The position numbers and the translations under genes are program-made. This document shows, piece after piece, positions 34,617 through 45,210 of a stretch of 64,000 nucleotides of DNA; position 1 is the stretch's first letter, and each line of letters starts with the position of its first letter. The DNA is from Candidatus Desulfovibrio trichonymphae (GTDB lineage: Bacteria; Desulfobacterota; Desulfovibrionia; Desulfovibrionales; Desulfovibrionaceae). The notes below the pieces were generated by a model that saw only the letters and a program-made list of their open reading frames with translations, was not told the origin of the DNA and searched no databases. The stretch lies in contig NZ_AP017368.1 in the NCBI RefSeq assembly GCF_002355955.1, positions 1-64,000 of the forward strand, written 5' to 3'.

Positions 34617-36319
34617 ATGCCTGAAAATATTTTGATTGTCGGTGGCGTCGCCCTCGGCCCCAAGGCCGCCTGCCGCTGCAAGCGTCTGAATCCCGACGCA
34701 AATGTGATCATTGTGGACGAAAACGTCCACCTTTCTTATGGCGGCTGCGGCATTCCCTATTTTGTTTCGGGCGAAGTCAACAATCTTGACGATCTGCGTG
34801 CCACTCCCTACCACGCCGTGCGCGATCCTGAATTTTTTCGCAGAATGAAGGGCGTGACCGTGCGCACCCAAACGCGCTCGCTCGCCTATTGACCGTGCGG
34901 CCAAAACCCTGCTTGTCGAAGACCTTGTCAGCGGCAGGGAACAAACCCTGCCTTATGACAAGTTGCTGCTCGCCACAGGCGCAAGCCCGCGCATTCCTCC
35001 GGTGGAAGGGCGCGAACTCTCCAACGTGCTTTCCCTCACAAGGCTGGAAGCGGCGGCAGCCATACGCTCGGCCTGTCAGGAGGGCAGGGTCGGCGCGCTG
35101 TCATTGTGGGCGGCGGATTTATCGGCCTTGAAGCGGCTGTGGCGCTGGCCGACATGTGGGGCGTGAAGGTAAGCGTTGTGGAAATGACGAATCAGTTACT
35201 GCCGGGGGCGCTTTCCGCTTCTTGCGCGCGCATGGCTGCCCATGACTGTACAAGCCATAACGTGGATGTTTTCACTTCTGAAAAAGTGCTCCGTCTCACA
35301 GGCAAAGACGGCGCGGTACAGGGTGTTGTTACCGACAAGCGGGAACTGGCGGCGGATTTCGTTATTTTTGCGGCTGGATTTCTGCCCAACAGCGAGCTGG
35401 CCAGAACGGCCGATCTGCCTGTTACCGCGTTCGGTGCGATTGTAGTGGATGAATATATGCGCACTGCAGATCCTGACGTATACGCAGGCGGCGGCTGCGC
35501 CTCCATTAAAAATATCATTACAGGCAAAATGGGATATCTGCCGCTGGCAGCATGGCCAACCGCCAGGGACGCGTCATCGGCACCAATCTGGCCGGCGGCA
35601 CGGCCACATTTCCCGGCTATGTGGGAACTTGGGCTATCAAACTCTTTGATCTCTCCTTCTGTGGTGCCGGTCTTACCGCAGAACGCGTCGCAGCAGAGGG
35701 CTTTGACGCGCTGGGCGTCGGCGTCGAGCAGCTTGACCGCGCTCATTTTTATCCGGAAAAGAACATGATGGGCCTGGAACTCGTGCTTGAAAGAAGCACA
35801 GAACGCGTTCTGGGCATACAGGGCGCGGGACCGGCCGGTGACGCCCTAAAAGCGCGGGTGGACGCCGTAGCCGGCGTTCTGCAGTACGCCAAACCCACGG
35901 CCGCCGATATTTCCAATCTGGCGCCTACGCGCCGCCTTTTGCAGCCGCCATGGACATTGTCAATGTGGCGGGCAATGTCGCTGAAAACGTGCTGGCCGGG
36001 CGCTTTACGCCTGTCACCGGCGAAGCGTTTATGGAGCTGTGGCAAAAGCGTGACAAAAACAAGGTCTTTTTTATAGATTCACGCCCCGCCGCCGGGCGCG
36101 CCGTTGAGGCGAGTCACCCGGACTGGCATTCCATCCCCCTTGAGGAAACTTGCGGCCAGAATTGCGGAAGTGCCGCGGGACCGGCCTGTGGCGCTTATAT
36201 GCAATACAGGGCTGCGCGCGTATGACAGCGTGCTCATTCTGGCCCGCAACGGCATTACAGACGTGGTCAACGCCATGGGCGGCATGCAGTCTGTGCGCAA
36301 GATGGGTCTGAAATCGTAA
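34617..36319 (+). pseudogene. CoA-disulfide / NADH persulfide reductase with rhodanese domain, multiply frameshifted
   Basis: Six segments in alternating frames rebuild a ~565-residue flavoprotein. It starts with MPENILIVGGVALGPKAA and SYGGCGIPYFVSG (redox cysteine). Then come YDKLLLATGASPRIPPVEG, GGGFIGLEAAVALADMWGVK, VDEYMRTADPDVYAGG and the dimerisation domain FGGYVGT-like stretch. It ends in a rhodanese domain with catalytic cysteine ALICNTGLRAYDS. Frame changes occur near 34888, 35100, 35550, 35930 and 36150. Relatives reduce CoA disulfides and persulfides with NADH, a sulfur role that this organism appears to have abandoned. A GGGGAG site precedes the ATG at 34617. Confidence 0.92.
34747..34787 (-). 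repeat. 41-bp perfect inverted repeat, right arm
   Basis: Partner of 34533-34573. It covers codons for GCGIPYFVSGEVNN of the reductase, including the catalytic cysteine region, so this arm is the native copy and the left arm the secondary one. Confidence 0.95.
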
Positions 36320-36534
36320 ATGCGCCGGAACCGCCAAAAATCGAGCCTGAGCCGGTAAGTTCCGTAGGCGCGGTATGCTCAAAGCCAAACCCAATGCCGA
36401 GCTGTCGCGTCTCATTGTAAAAAATTTAGCCATATCTCCTTGACAGCTTTGGGCTGCATAGACTAGATAATATCTTTCAGTGCGGTTACTTTATCAGTTG
36501 CCGCAAACATCCTGATGCGGAACAAGCGTTCCAA

Positions 36535-36568
36535 CGGGGTGGCCTGGAGCAGGCCCCCCCCTTTTTTT
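36535..36568 (+). terminator. Terminator-like stem in the rimP leader
   Basis: GGCCTG and CAGGCC around a three-base loop, flanked by GGGG and CCCC that can extend the stem, followed by seven T. It ends 18 bases before the rimP start, so it may act as an attenuator of the rimP-nusA-infB operon or end an upstream transcript. Confidence 0.65.
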
Positions 36569-36586
36569 GTATTTCAGGCACAGCAG

Positions 36587-37201
36587 ATGATTGAAAACAC
36601 TATTAAAGAGACTGTTATCCGACTGGCAGAACCTGTTGTTGACTCCTTGGGACTTGTGCTGTGGGGAGTGGAAATACAGCGCGCAGGACGCATGATTGTG
36701 CGGCTCTATGTGGATACTCATCCGGAACTGAGGCAAACACAAGGTGTTGACGCATCTCCCAGCATAGATCAGTGTGAAGAAATTTCGCGCCACCTTGGCT
36801 TGGCCTTGGAAGTGGAAGATCTTATTGCTGCGGCGTATACACTGGAAGTGTCCACTCCCGGGCTCATGCGCGTCTTTTTTGATCTTGAACAATTGCGTCC
36901 ATATCTTGGCGACATAATGGAAGTAAAATTGCATATGCCCATTACATTGGGACAACACAACGATACAGACGTCGCTTGCGCGCACCGCCGTCTCTGGCGC
37001 GGAAGGCTTGCCGCAGTCCAAGACGATTTTTTTGTGCTGGAACCTGTTACAGTAACCGCTGAAGGCGACGTATACCCTGAAACACTTCCGCCTGTATCTT
37101 TGCCGTGGGCAACTGTACGCAGTGTAAACCGCATGCATATTTTTCGCCGGCCTGTCAAACCGGGAAAGGCACGAGCAGAAAACACGCCGCCATTCAATTA
37201 A
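36587..37201 (+). CDS. rimP: Ribosome maturation factor RimP
   Basis: 204 residues, 30S subunit assembly factor. The N-terminal domain includes VVDSLGLVLWGVEIQRAGR and the central YTLEVSTPGLMRVFF (variant of YxLEVSSPGL...R). The C-terminal SH3-like domain follows from about residue 100 and is longer than average, with extra sequence around 120-170. ATG at 36587 chosen for family N terminus; the frame extends into the terminator-like leader. First gene of the nusA-infB operon. Confidence 0.93.
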   Translation: MIENTIKETVIRLAEPVVDSLGLVLWGVEIQRAGRMIVRLYVDTHPELRQTQGVDASPSIDQCEEISRHLGLALEVEDLIAAAYTLEVSTPGLMRVFFDLEQLRPYLGDIMEVKLHMPITLGQHNDTDVACAHRRLWRGRLAAVQDDFFVLEPVTVTAEGDVYPETLPPVSLPWATVRSVNRMHIFRRPVKPGKARAENTPPFN

Positions 37202-37293
37202 CCGGCGATGTAGTTCAAAAACAGAAGGCAACCCAACCCATAATTATAAACAGACAATGCTGATACAGTTACATACGTCAGTCGGAGGCACAC

Positions 37294-38637
37294 ATGAATC
37301 TTGAACTCAAAAAGGCCATTGAGCAGATCAGCAAAGACAAGGGCCTTGACCGCGACATGCTTATTGACACGCTGGAAGACGCGGTCCGCACTTCTGTGTT
37401 GCGCCGCTTTAGTGATGAGACAGATGTTGAAGTGACCTATAACGACGAAACCGGCGACATTGAGGTGTTCCAATTTAAAATTGTTGTCTCTGATGGTAAT
37501 GTGGAAAACACAGATACGCAAATATCCTTGACGGAAGCGCGCAGTCACGATCCCAGTGTTCAGCTTGACGACGAAGTGGGTTTTCGCGTCAAAGTGGCGG
37601 ATCTTGGCCGGATTGCGGCACAGTCGGCCAAGCAGGTCATTATTCAACGTATGCGTGACGCAGAGCAGGAAATTATTTATGAAGAATACAAGGATCGTAT
37701 TGGCGAAATTGTCTCCGGCATAGTCCAGCGCCGTGACAAAGGCGGTTGGATTATAAACCTTGGCCGTACAGAAGCCATTTTACCCCGTGAAGACCAAATC
37801 CCTAGGGAACATTATAAACGAGGCGACCGGGTTCAGGCGCTCATCATTGATGTGCGCAAGGAGGGTCGAGGGCCACAGGTTGTCATATCCCGCGTACACC
37901 GCGACTATATGGCGGCGCTCTTCCGTCGTGAAGTTCCGGAAGTCGATGAGGGCATTGTTCAGATTATAGGTGTGGCACGTGACCCCGGCTCCCGCGCGAA
38001 GGTTGCTGTGCTTTCTCGTGAACGGGATGTGGACCCTGTAGGCGCCTGCGTTGGCGTACGTGGTTCGCGCATACAGAATATCGTGCAGGAATTGCACGGA
38101 GAACGCATTGATATTGTGATCTGGAGTCCGGATATCGCCACCTACGCCCGCAACTCCCTTGCTCCGGCACTGGTCTTACGCATTGTTGTGGACGAAGAAG
38201 AAAATCTTCTCGAAATTATTGTACCCGACGACCAGCTCACCAACGCCATTGGCCGCAAAGGCCAAAATGTCAAACTGGCGGCACGTCTTTTAGGGTGGAA
38301 AGTAGATATATTTACCGAGCGCCGCTACAACGAGGCCAATGCCATCGGCCACGGCCTTGAACAGGTGGCCAGCGTAGCTGAGGTTTCTATTGAGGCACTG
38401 CTGTCGGCAGGGTATTCTTCACTGGACAGGCTGCGTGATGCCGATGATGAAGAACTTGCAGAAAAGCTGTCTATCAGTTCTGCGCGCATAGCGGATTTGC
38501 GTTCTGCCATTAACTTTCTCGCGCCGGTCGTAGAAGAATCGCCGAAACCCTCGTCCGTGCATCATCCCGCTGGTGTCGTGCAGTCTGCGGAACAGGACAA
38601 AACAACGGCTGAGCGCCTTGACAATGCCGGTGAATAG
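37294..38637 (+). CDS. nusA: Transcription termination/antitermination factor NusA
   Basis: 447 residues binding RNA polymerase and RNA. N-terminal domain residues 1-~125, S1 domain ~130-200 (ILPREDQIPREHYKRGDRVQ), then two KH domains with GACVGVRGSRIQNIV and NAIGRKGQNVKLAARLLGW. A single helical C-terminal repeat and an acidic-poor tail follow. CGGAGG lies upstream of the ATG. It overlaps ylxR by 14 bases. Confidence 0.96.
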   Translation: MNLELKKAIEQISKDKGLDRDMLIDTLEDAVRTSVLRRFSDETDVEVTYNDETGDIEVFQFKIVVSDGNVENTDTQISLTEARSHDPSVQLDDEVGFRVKVADLGRIAAQSAKQVIIQRMRDAEQEIIYEEYKDRIGEIVSGIVQRRDKGGWIINLGRTEAILPREDQIPREHYKRGDRVQALIIDVRKEGRGPQVVISRVHRDYMAALFRREVPEVDEGIVQIIGVARDPGSRAKVAVLSRERDVDPVGACVGVRGSRIQNIVQELHGERIDIVIWSPDIATYARNSLAPALVLRIVVDEEENLLEIIVPDDQLTNAIGRKGQNVKLAARLLGWKVDIFTERRYNEANAIGHGLEQVASVAEVSIEALLSAGYSSLDRLRDADDEELAEKLSISSARIADLRSAINFLAPVVEESPKPSSVHHPAGVVQSAEQDKTTAERLDNAGE

Positions 38638-38899
38638 CCACACAGCGCAAAAGGGCTGGCCGGCATTTGAGGGGCCTGTACGCATGTGCGTTATTTGTCG
38701 GCGGCGTTTTCCTAAAGCCGTTTTAACGCGACATACGATGATGGCTCAAGGCAATTTGATTATTGACTCAGAAAAAATCAGATTCGGCAGAGGATTGTAT
38801 CTATGCTCCGATCCCTGCTGCATGGTAAAATTTGCACAATACATGCCCTGTACTAAGCGTAGGGGGGACAAGTATGCCCGAAGAAAAGATCAAAATTAA
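38624..38899 (+). CDS. ylxR: YlxR-family RNA-binding protein (DUF448)
   Basis: 91 residues with the family motifs [19 protein letters not shown] and [12 protein letters not shown]. The structure is a small RNA-binding fold normally encoded between nusA and infB, as here. ATG at 38624 lies inside the end of nusA, and the stop lies 26 bases inside infB, giving a tightly overlapping set. Confidence 0.92.
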   Translation: MPVNSHTAQKGWPAFEGPVRMCVICRRRFPKAVLTRHTMMAQGNLIIDSEKIRFGRGLYLCSDPCCMVKFAQYMPCTKRRGDKYARRKDQN

Positions 38900-41834
38900 G
38901 GACATCGCTGCCGAGCTTGAGGTGCAGCCAAAGGACATGCTGCGTGCCCTACGCAAGCTTGGCCTGCCTGCCAAGAGCACTGCCAGCTCCATTTCTCTGG
39001 ATGATGCGACACGCGTACGCGATCATTTCACCGTCCAAAAACAGCAGGATGTCGAACGTACGGAAATTCAGCGTGATATCATTGTGCGGCGCCGTCGCGC
39101 ACGGCAAAGCTCTTCAGCATCTGACCACCAGCGCATGGTGCCTGACCAGACGCCTGAGCCTGTTATAGACAAAGCGGATGCTTCTGCCGGATCATCCGGA
39201 TCCGAAAAGCAAGCGGCGTCCGCCCCCCTACATGTTGCCGACAAAACAGAGATGTCGGACACGACGCACACAATGGAAGGAGATATCCCAATCGTCGGCA
39301 ATGTTCCCGCCGCGGAAGAAACACCTCCTGCCGCTTCTGTTGACGAGGTTGCCGCTACGGAGCAAAAACCAACTCAACGTGACCTATCAAGAACTAAAAA
39401 GTCTGTCAGTCAGACAAGTCCCGCACGCGTTGTCAGCAGACCGGACGACGACACGCCTGACGTTGTGGAAACGCAGAGTTCTGATACGGACAAATCTGAA
39501 CAGTCTCATTTTGTCGCTGCAGAGCCAAATGGAAAAATCTCAAAAACTTCACGTCTGACGCGCCCGGATGCGTCTGCAGTGCCGGACGGCTCTTCAGCGC
39601 CCACGTTGTCTTCACGTCCGGCAGAGATGAGAGCAAAGGACTCCGGCGCTGATGGTGAGCATGATGCCAACGCCCTCAGAGCGAAGCTTATTTCGCGTCC
39701 TGCTCCATCCTCGCAGGAACATTCTGTGTCGCGTCCGGCCGGCGGACGACCTGCCGCCGTCGGTGCGCACGAATCAGGGCCACGTCCGGACGGACAACGC
39801 GGCCCGCGGTCCGCACGCATGCTGGCAAACTCCGTTCCCGGCGGCTCCCGTTCCGCGCCAATGGGTCAACAGACGCCTGCCTCCCCAATGGACACACGTG
39901 ATGGCCAAAGCAAGAAAAAACGCCTTAAAGGACGCCGCACAGTTGATTTTCAGCAAGACGCTTTTGGCCGCCGTCAGGATGATGACGATTCTCCCCGCCT
40001 GAACAGGGGCAAAGGACGGCGTAAAAATAGTAAACTTGAGCAACAGACAGTACAGCAAACGCAGCCCCTGAAAGCTGCAAAACGCAAAATTCGTATTACA
40101 GAAGCCATTCGTGTTGCGGATATGGCGCACCAAATGGGTCTCAAGGGCAATGAAATCATCAAGGTACTCTTCGGACTTGGCGTCATGGCCACGATCAATC
40201 AGTCCCTGGATATTGACACCGCCACGCTCGTAGCGGCTGAGTTCAGCTATGAAGTTGAAAAAATTGGATTCTCTGAAGATGATTACCTGTTCAATCAGGC
40301 AGAAGACAGGCCAGAAAGTTTGAAACCACGCCCCCCTATAGTCACTATCATGGGGCATGTGGACCACGGCAAAACATCTCTGCTGGACGCCATACGCAGA
40401 TCCAATATCACGAGCGGCGAAGCCGGCGGCATTACACAGCACATCGGCGCGTACCACGTCAAGACAAAACGCGGCGAAGTCGTTTTTCTGGACACACCGG
40501 GGCATGAGGCATTTACGGCAATGCGCGCACGCGGCGCTCAGATCACTGATTTGGTTATTCTGGTTGTGGCTGCTGACGATGGCGTTATGGAACAGACGCG
40601 CGAAGCCATTAATCATTCCAGAGCGGCGAATGTGCCGATCATGGTGGCTGTCAACAAAATGGACAAGTCTGATGCAGACCCTGACCGGGTGCTGCGTGAA
40701 CTGTCGGAACTTGGACTTCAGCCAGAGGACTGGGGTGGCGATACCATCGTTGCGAAGGTTTCGGCAAAAACACGTCAAGGTCTTGACGAACTGTTGGAAA
40801 TGGTTGCCCTGCAATCGGAACTTATGGAACTTAAAGCCAATCCGGACAAAGCAGCCCATGGTCATATCGTGGAGGCAAGGCTGGACAAAGGGCGCGGGCC
40901 CATTGCAACGCTGCTGATTCAGGCAGGAACACTCAAACAGGGTGACAGTTTTGTCTGTGGCCACTTTTCCGGCCGCGTGCGCGCACTGATGAACGATCAG
41001 GGTAAAAAAGTCAAAGAAGCTGGACCATCCCTGCCTGTGGAAGTCCAAGGCTTTGAAGGCGTTCCTGAAGCAGGCGAAGAATTTTTTGTCATGAGTGACG
41101 AAAAAGTGGCCCGACGTATTGCAGACACCCGCGCGGCAAAACAACGTGAGCGTGCTCTGGCATCCGAATCCCGAATCACGCTGGAAACCTTCCTCTCCAG
41201 CAGCGCTTCGGCTCAGAAAACGCTGACTCTTAACCTTGTCATCAAAGCTGATGTGCAGGGCAGTCTGGAAGCTATTGCCGAAGCACTCAACAAGCAGAGC
41301 ACTGAGAAAATGCGGCTTCATATTATGCATGGAGGCGCAGGCGCTATTACAGAGTCTGATATTTTGCTGGCTTCCGCCTCACAAGCCATTATTATTGGTT
41401 TCAACGTACGACCCACGGCAAAAATTAAAGATATTGCAGAGCATGAAAATGTGGACATACGTTTCTACAATATTATTTATAAACTCGTGGATGATATCAG
41501 GAGTGCCATGACGGGCATGCTGGCGCCGGTGCAGCGTGAAGTATATCTGGGACAGGCCGCTGTGCGCAAAATCTACAGTGTGCCGAAGGTCGGCATTATT
41601 GCCGGCTCCTATGTGGAAGACGGCAAAATTGTCCGCCATGCCGGCGCGCGTCTGTTGCGCGATGGTGTTGTCATCTACACAGGCAAAATTGACTCTCTTA
41701 AGCGATTCAAGGATGACGCCAGGGAAGTAGTTAAAGGCAATGAATGCGGCGTTGGTCTTGAAAGCTTTAACGACATTAAAGATGGTGATATTATTGAGGC
41801 ATTTGAGACGATAGAGGAAGCGGCGACGCTGTAG
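38874..41834 (+). CDS. infB: Translation initiation factor IF-2
   Basis: 986 residues. The short N-terminal IF2_N module ([21 protein letters not shown]) is followed by ~330 residues of low-complexity linker rich in Ser, Ala, Pro and Arg. A second IF2_N module follows, then the GTPase domain with G1 [10 protein letters not shown]3 DTPGHEAF and G4 NKMDKSDAD, then domains II-IV ending [16 protein letters not shown] at 38874 has AGGGGGGAC upstream. It is intact although the next gene is decayed. Confidence 0.97.
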   Translation: MPEEKIKIKDIAAELEVQPKDMLRALRKLGLPAKSTASSISLDDATRVRDHFTVQKQQDVERTEIQRDIIVRRRRARQSSSASDHQRMVPDQTPEPVIDKADASAGSSGSEKQAASAPLHVADKTEMSDTTHTMEGDIPIVGNVPAAEETPPAASVDEVAATEQKPTQRDLSRTKKSVSQTSPARVVSRPDDDTPDVVETQSSDTDKSEQSHFVAAEPNGKISKTSRLTRPDASAVPDGSSAPTLSSRPAEMRAKDSGADGEHDANALRAKLISRPAPSSQEHSVSRPAGGRPAAVGAHESGPRPDGQRGPRSARMLANSVPGGSRSAPMGQQTPASPMDTRDGQSKKKRLKGRRTVDFQQDAFGRRQDDDDSPRLNRGKGRRKNSKLEQQTVQQTQPLKAAKRKIRITEAIRVADMAHQMGLKGNEIIKVLFGLGVMATINQSLDIDTATLVAAEFSYEVEKIGFSEDDYLFNQAEDRPESLKPRPPIVTIMGHVDHGKTSLLDAIRRSNITSGEAGGITQHIGAYHVKTKRGEVVFLDTPGHEAFTAMRARGAQITDLVILVVAADDGVMEQTREAINHSRAANVPIMVAVNKMDKSDADPDRVLRELSELGLQPEDWGGDTIVAKVSAKTRQGLDELLEMVALQSELMELKANPDKAAHGHIVEARLDKGRGPIATLLIQAGTLKQGDSFVCGHFSGRVRALMNDQGKKVKEAGPSLPVEVQGFEGVPEAGEEFFVMSDEKVARRIADTRAAKQRERALASESRITLETFLSSSASAQKTLTLNLVIKADVQGSLEAIAEALNKQSTEKMRLHIMHGGAGAITESDILLASASQAIIIGFNVRPTAKIKDIAEHENVDIRFYNIIYKLVDDIRSAMTGMLAPVQREVYLGQAAVRKIYSVPKVGIIAGSYVEDGKIVRHAGARLLRDGVVIYTGKIDSLKRFKDDAREVVKGNECGVGLESFNDIKDGDIIEAFETIEEAATL

Positions 41835-41919
41835 ACAAAGAACGGCAGCTGCTCACATGGAATCACTGTGTCGATGCTGCAAAATACTCTTGCGGACTTT
41901 TGCGGTGTCAATTCAACAA

Positions 41920-42198
41920 TGATCCGCTCACACGCATATTATTTATGACCAGCTGATGGCGGTTTGGCTGTGGAATTCAGCCTTGACGGCAACAAGCTCA
42001 AGGCAAAACGTCAGCTGACCAACAATCTGAAGCAAAAAATACGCAACAGATTCAATGCCGCCATCGTTGAGGCTGAAATTGAAGAAAGTCTGACGCTCGC
42101 AAACTGGCCATTGTCTCTATTTCCACAGCGAAGCTCATTTATCAAGCCGTATGGACAAGTGCGTGATGATGGCAGCGCATGGAAGCACCATCCCTAAA
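41920..42198 (+). pseudogene. DUF503 (YlxP-like) pseudogene
   Basis: GLAVEFSLDGNKLKAKRQLT and NNLKQKIRNRFNAAIVEAEI match the DUF503 family that commonly sits between infB and rbfA. The beginning is not in frame with a start codon. The end continues only across frame changes (KLAIVSISTAKLIYQ in one frame, MDKCVMMAAHGS in another), so at least two shifts are present. The next expected gene, rbfA, is absent: nrnA begins at once. Confidence 0.82.
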
Positions 42199-42200
42199 AA

Positions 42201-43262
42201 ATGGTGGACAGTCAGAAATTTATGCTGCGGACTGAACTGACTCCTGTGCCGTTTCAAAACGGCGCTTCCAATATTGCTGCCGCCCTGGAAAAAGTAAACC
42301 ATGTTGTCGTTGCCAGTCACATTAATCCGGACGGAGACGCAGCAGGTTCCTTGGCCGCGGCGGGACTGATTTTACGTGCCATGGGCAAAGATTTCATGCT
42401 GTACAGCAGCACCGGGCTGCCGCAATATCTCGCGTTTTTCCCAATGCCCGGCACAATTTATACAGACCTTAAACGGCCGCCGTTCACGCCGCAGGGTGCC
42501 CTGCTGCTCGACTGCGGTGAACCGCATCGTTTGGGAGGAGAGCTGGCCGATATTCTGCCAAAGCTTGCCGGCATTAATGTTGATCATCATCCTGGCGACG
42601 GGATGGGATCTTTTGCCAACTGGATCATGCCCACGGCGGCCGCAACGACGCAACTTATGGCTTATGTTGCGACAAACGCCGGTCTGCAGCTTGCAGGCGA
42701 GCTTGCGGACGCGATTGCGCTGGGTATCATCACAGATACAGGCGGCTTCCGGCACGGCAATACCGATGCAAACGTGTACTTATTAACAGCCCGTCTGCTG
42801 CAAAACGGCTGCAACCTGACTCGTCTGCGTGATTTGCTGGAAAACAACTGGACCATAGGGCACATGCGCCTATGGGCAAGGCTGATGTCCCGTGCACGCC
42901 TGGCGCGAAACGGCAGCATCGCCTTTTGCCGCGTTATGCTGCAGGACTTGCGTGAATGCCAGTCGCTTCCAGAGGATACGGAAGGCTTTGCGGAACATTT
43001 GCGGCGGCTGCGCGGCGTCAAGGTGGCCGCACTGTTACGTGAAGACGAGCCGCGTCTCTACAAATTCAGCCTGCGTTCAAACGCAAACACAGACGTACGA
43101 TCCGTCGCCGCGCGTTTAGGCGGCGGCGGGCACACCAACGCGGCAGGCGGCATTCTGCAGTTACTGCCTGATCATGCTGAAAATGTCCTGCTGACTGCCG
43201 TAAGCTGTCAACTGGACAAAGAAGAAAATCCGGCAGCCCTTTCTGAAATACAAGCGATCTGA
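42201..43262 (+). CDS. nrnA: DHH-family phosphoesterase (NrnA-like oligoribonuclease/pAp phosphatase)
   Basis: 353 residues. VVVASHINPDGDAAGSLAAAG carries the first metal-binding aspartates, NVDHHPGDG is the DHH motif, and the DHHA1 domain ends in GGGGHTNAAGGIL. Family members degrade nanoRNAs and 3'-phosphoadenosine 5'-phosphate, relevant in sulfate metabolism where pAp forms. The gene starts directly after the DUF503 relic; either ATG 42201 or ATG 42222 could be used, and neither has a strong ribosome site. In relatives it lies between rbfA and truB. Confidence 0.9.
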   Translation: MVDSQKFMLRTELTPVPFQNGASNIAAALEKVNHVVVASHINPDGDAAGSLAAAGLILRAMGKDFMLYSSTGLPQYLAFFPMPGTIYTDLKRPPFTPQGALLLDCGEPHRLGGELADILPKLAGINVDHHPGDGMGSFANWIMPTAAATTQLMAYVATNAGLQLAGELADAIALGIITDTGGFRHGNTDANVYLLTARLLQNGCNLTRLRDLLENNWTIGHMRLWARLMSRARLARNGSIAFCRVMLQDLRECQSLPEDTEGFAEHLRRLRGVKVAALLREDEPRLYKFSLRSNANTDVRSVAARLGGGGHTNAAGGILQLLPDHAENVLLTAVSCQLDKEENPAALSEIQAI

Positions 43263-43263
43263 T

Positions 43264-45210
43264 TTATTCTCCGCTTCTGCTTCTCTGATATTCAGCAATC
43301 ACCTTTTCAGCGACAGGGTGCGGAGCTTCTTCATAATGGGCAAATTCCATCGTAAAAAAGCCTTGGCCTCCTGTCATGGATCGCAAATCAGGAGCAAAGC
43401 GCAACACTTCACTCATGGGAACATGCGCTTTGATTTCTGTAAGGCCACTCTGAGAATCAGAACCAAGCACCTTGCCCCGCCGCGAAGAAAGATCCCCAAT
43501 CACATCGCCCATGCTGCCATCCGGTACGGAGACGGTCAACAGCACAATGGGCTCCAGCAATACAGGCTTAAGTCCTTCCATAGCCTTTTTAAACGCCAAA
43601 GAACCAGCCACTTTGAAAGCCATTTCTGAAGAATCTACAGTATGGTAGCTGCCGTCAAATACCCTGACGTGAAAATCAACCACCTGACAACCGGCTAAGA
43701 AACCGCCTCAATCCAGCAGTCGCCGAACTGACCACGCCCGCCGGACTGTTTTTTATGCCGCCCCTGAACCTGACATTTGCCGCGGACTGTTTCACGGTAA
43801 GGCACTTTGGGCGTTTTGAGCACAATGTCAACCTTGAAGCGACGTTTTGCCTTTTCCACCGAAAGTTCAATATGCAACTGTCCCATGCCCGAAAGCAGTA
43901 TCTCTCCGGTTTCCTCGTCACGAGCGAGCTTCAGGGTAATGTCCTCGTCCAGCAGACGCTGAATTGTGGTATATACCTTGTCTTCCTCCCCCTTTTTCTT
44001 GGGGGCAAGTGCATATGTGATCAATTGTGGCGGCAGTTTTGGAATGGGCTGCGCAAAGGGCGCCTTTTCGTCACAAAGCGTGTCGCCGGAGCGGGTATTT
44101 TTGAGTTTTGCCACTGCTACGATTGCGCCGGGATAGACGGTGTCCTTGCAGGGCGTCTGACTTTTGCCCACCAGATACCACAGATTGCCAAGCCGTTCAT
44201 TTTCTTCGCTGCGCATATTGCGCAGAACCACATCACCAGAAATTGTGCCGGAAAGCAGCCGCAAAATGGAAAATTGCCTTGAAAAAGGGTCAGCCAGTGT
44301 CTTGACAACAAAGTAGGCGATCGGGCCATCCGGCACGACGCTACGTTCATTGTTCGCCATATCCGTGAGGGCGGGGCGGTCAAGCGGCGAAGGCAAAAGC
44401 GCCTCCACGGCGTCAAGAATGGCCTTGCCTCCTTTGTTTTCCAACGCGGAGCATACAAGCACCGGCGTCAGTTCACCGCTCAGCACACCTGCACGCAGGC
44501 CGGCATGCAGGTCCGACAAACTGAGGCTGCCTTCTTCAAGGTATTTTTCCATCAGCGTTTCATCACTTTCCGCAATATTTTCAACGGTTACATCGCGCAA
44601 AAGATTCACGTTGTCCGTTAATTCATCGGGAATCTCAGCTTCGGCAACGCCGTCTTCTGTAAACATTTGAGCTTTGCCGCCGGGCACATCCGCCACACCC
44701 GCGAAAACATCACCTTGGCATATGGGCAAATGCAGGGCTACGGTTTTCACTCCGAGAGCCGCCAAGCCGTCAAATGCCATCTGAAAATCAGCCCGGTCAC
44801 GATCCAGCTTATTTATCACGATCATGACAGGCAGATTCTCCGCGCGAACCATACTCCAAAATTTTTTTGTCAGGGGGCGCACACCATCCACAGCATCCAG
44901 CAAAAAAAGTACGCTGTCCACCCCTTTCAGCAAGCATGCAATATCCCCTGTAAAATTGTCGTCACCAGGAATATCCAAACAAAAAGTGACGGTTTTTGTT
45001 CCAAAGGCAAGTCGCGCAGGCCGGCTGAACAGAACCGCGACGCCGCACTTCTTCCGGTTCGTAGTCAAGGCTTGTCGTGCCGTCTTCAATGGCGTCCATG
45101 CGGGTGATAACCCCTGTGTTGAACAAAAGCATCTCGGCCAGCGAAGTTTTGCCGCAGCCGCCGGTACCGACGAGAGCAAAAGTGCGTTGCATCTCCAGAG
45201 GAGTGGACAT
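43264..45210 (-). pseudogene. Elongation factor G paralogue, frameshifted and internally deleted
   Basis: ATG at 45210 gives MSTPLEMQRTFALVGTGGCG then KTSLAEMLLFNTGV, an EF-G2-type G1 motif. A single-base shift near 44985 breaks the frame before DIPGDDNFTGDIACLLKGVD and VINKLDRDRAD. The second segment runs through domains II-III to RGQFGDCWIE and stops near 43696. The last segment resumes at LAGCQVVDFHVRVFDGSYHT and ends at 43264. About 35 residues of domain IV are missing at that junction, so a deletion is present besides the frameshifts. It is a non-canonical EF-G copy; the housekeeping fusA must be elsewhere. Confidence 0.92.

Noticed and set aside
34314-34904. 196-codon minus-strand frame across pyrE and the reductase start
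   Set aside because: Antisense of two genes; its repeated peptide only reflects the 41-bp inverted repeat.
40000-41330. Long minus-strand frame inside infB (39774-41330)
   Set aside because: Shadow of the infB coding sequence; its product is Cys/His/Phe-rich and unlike any family.
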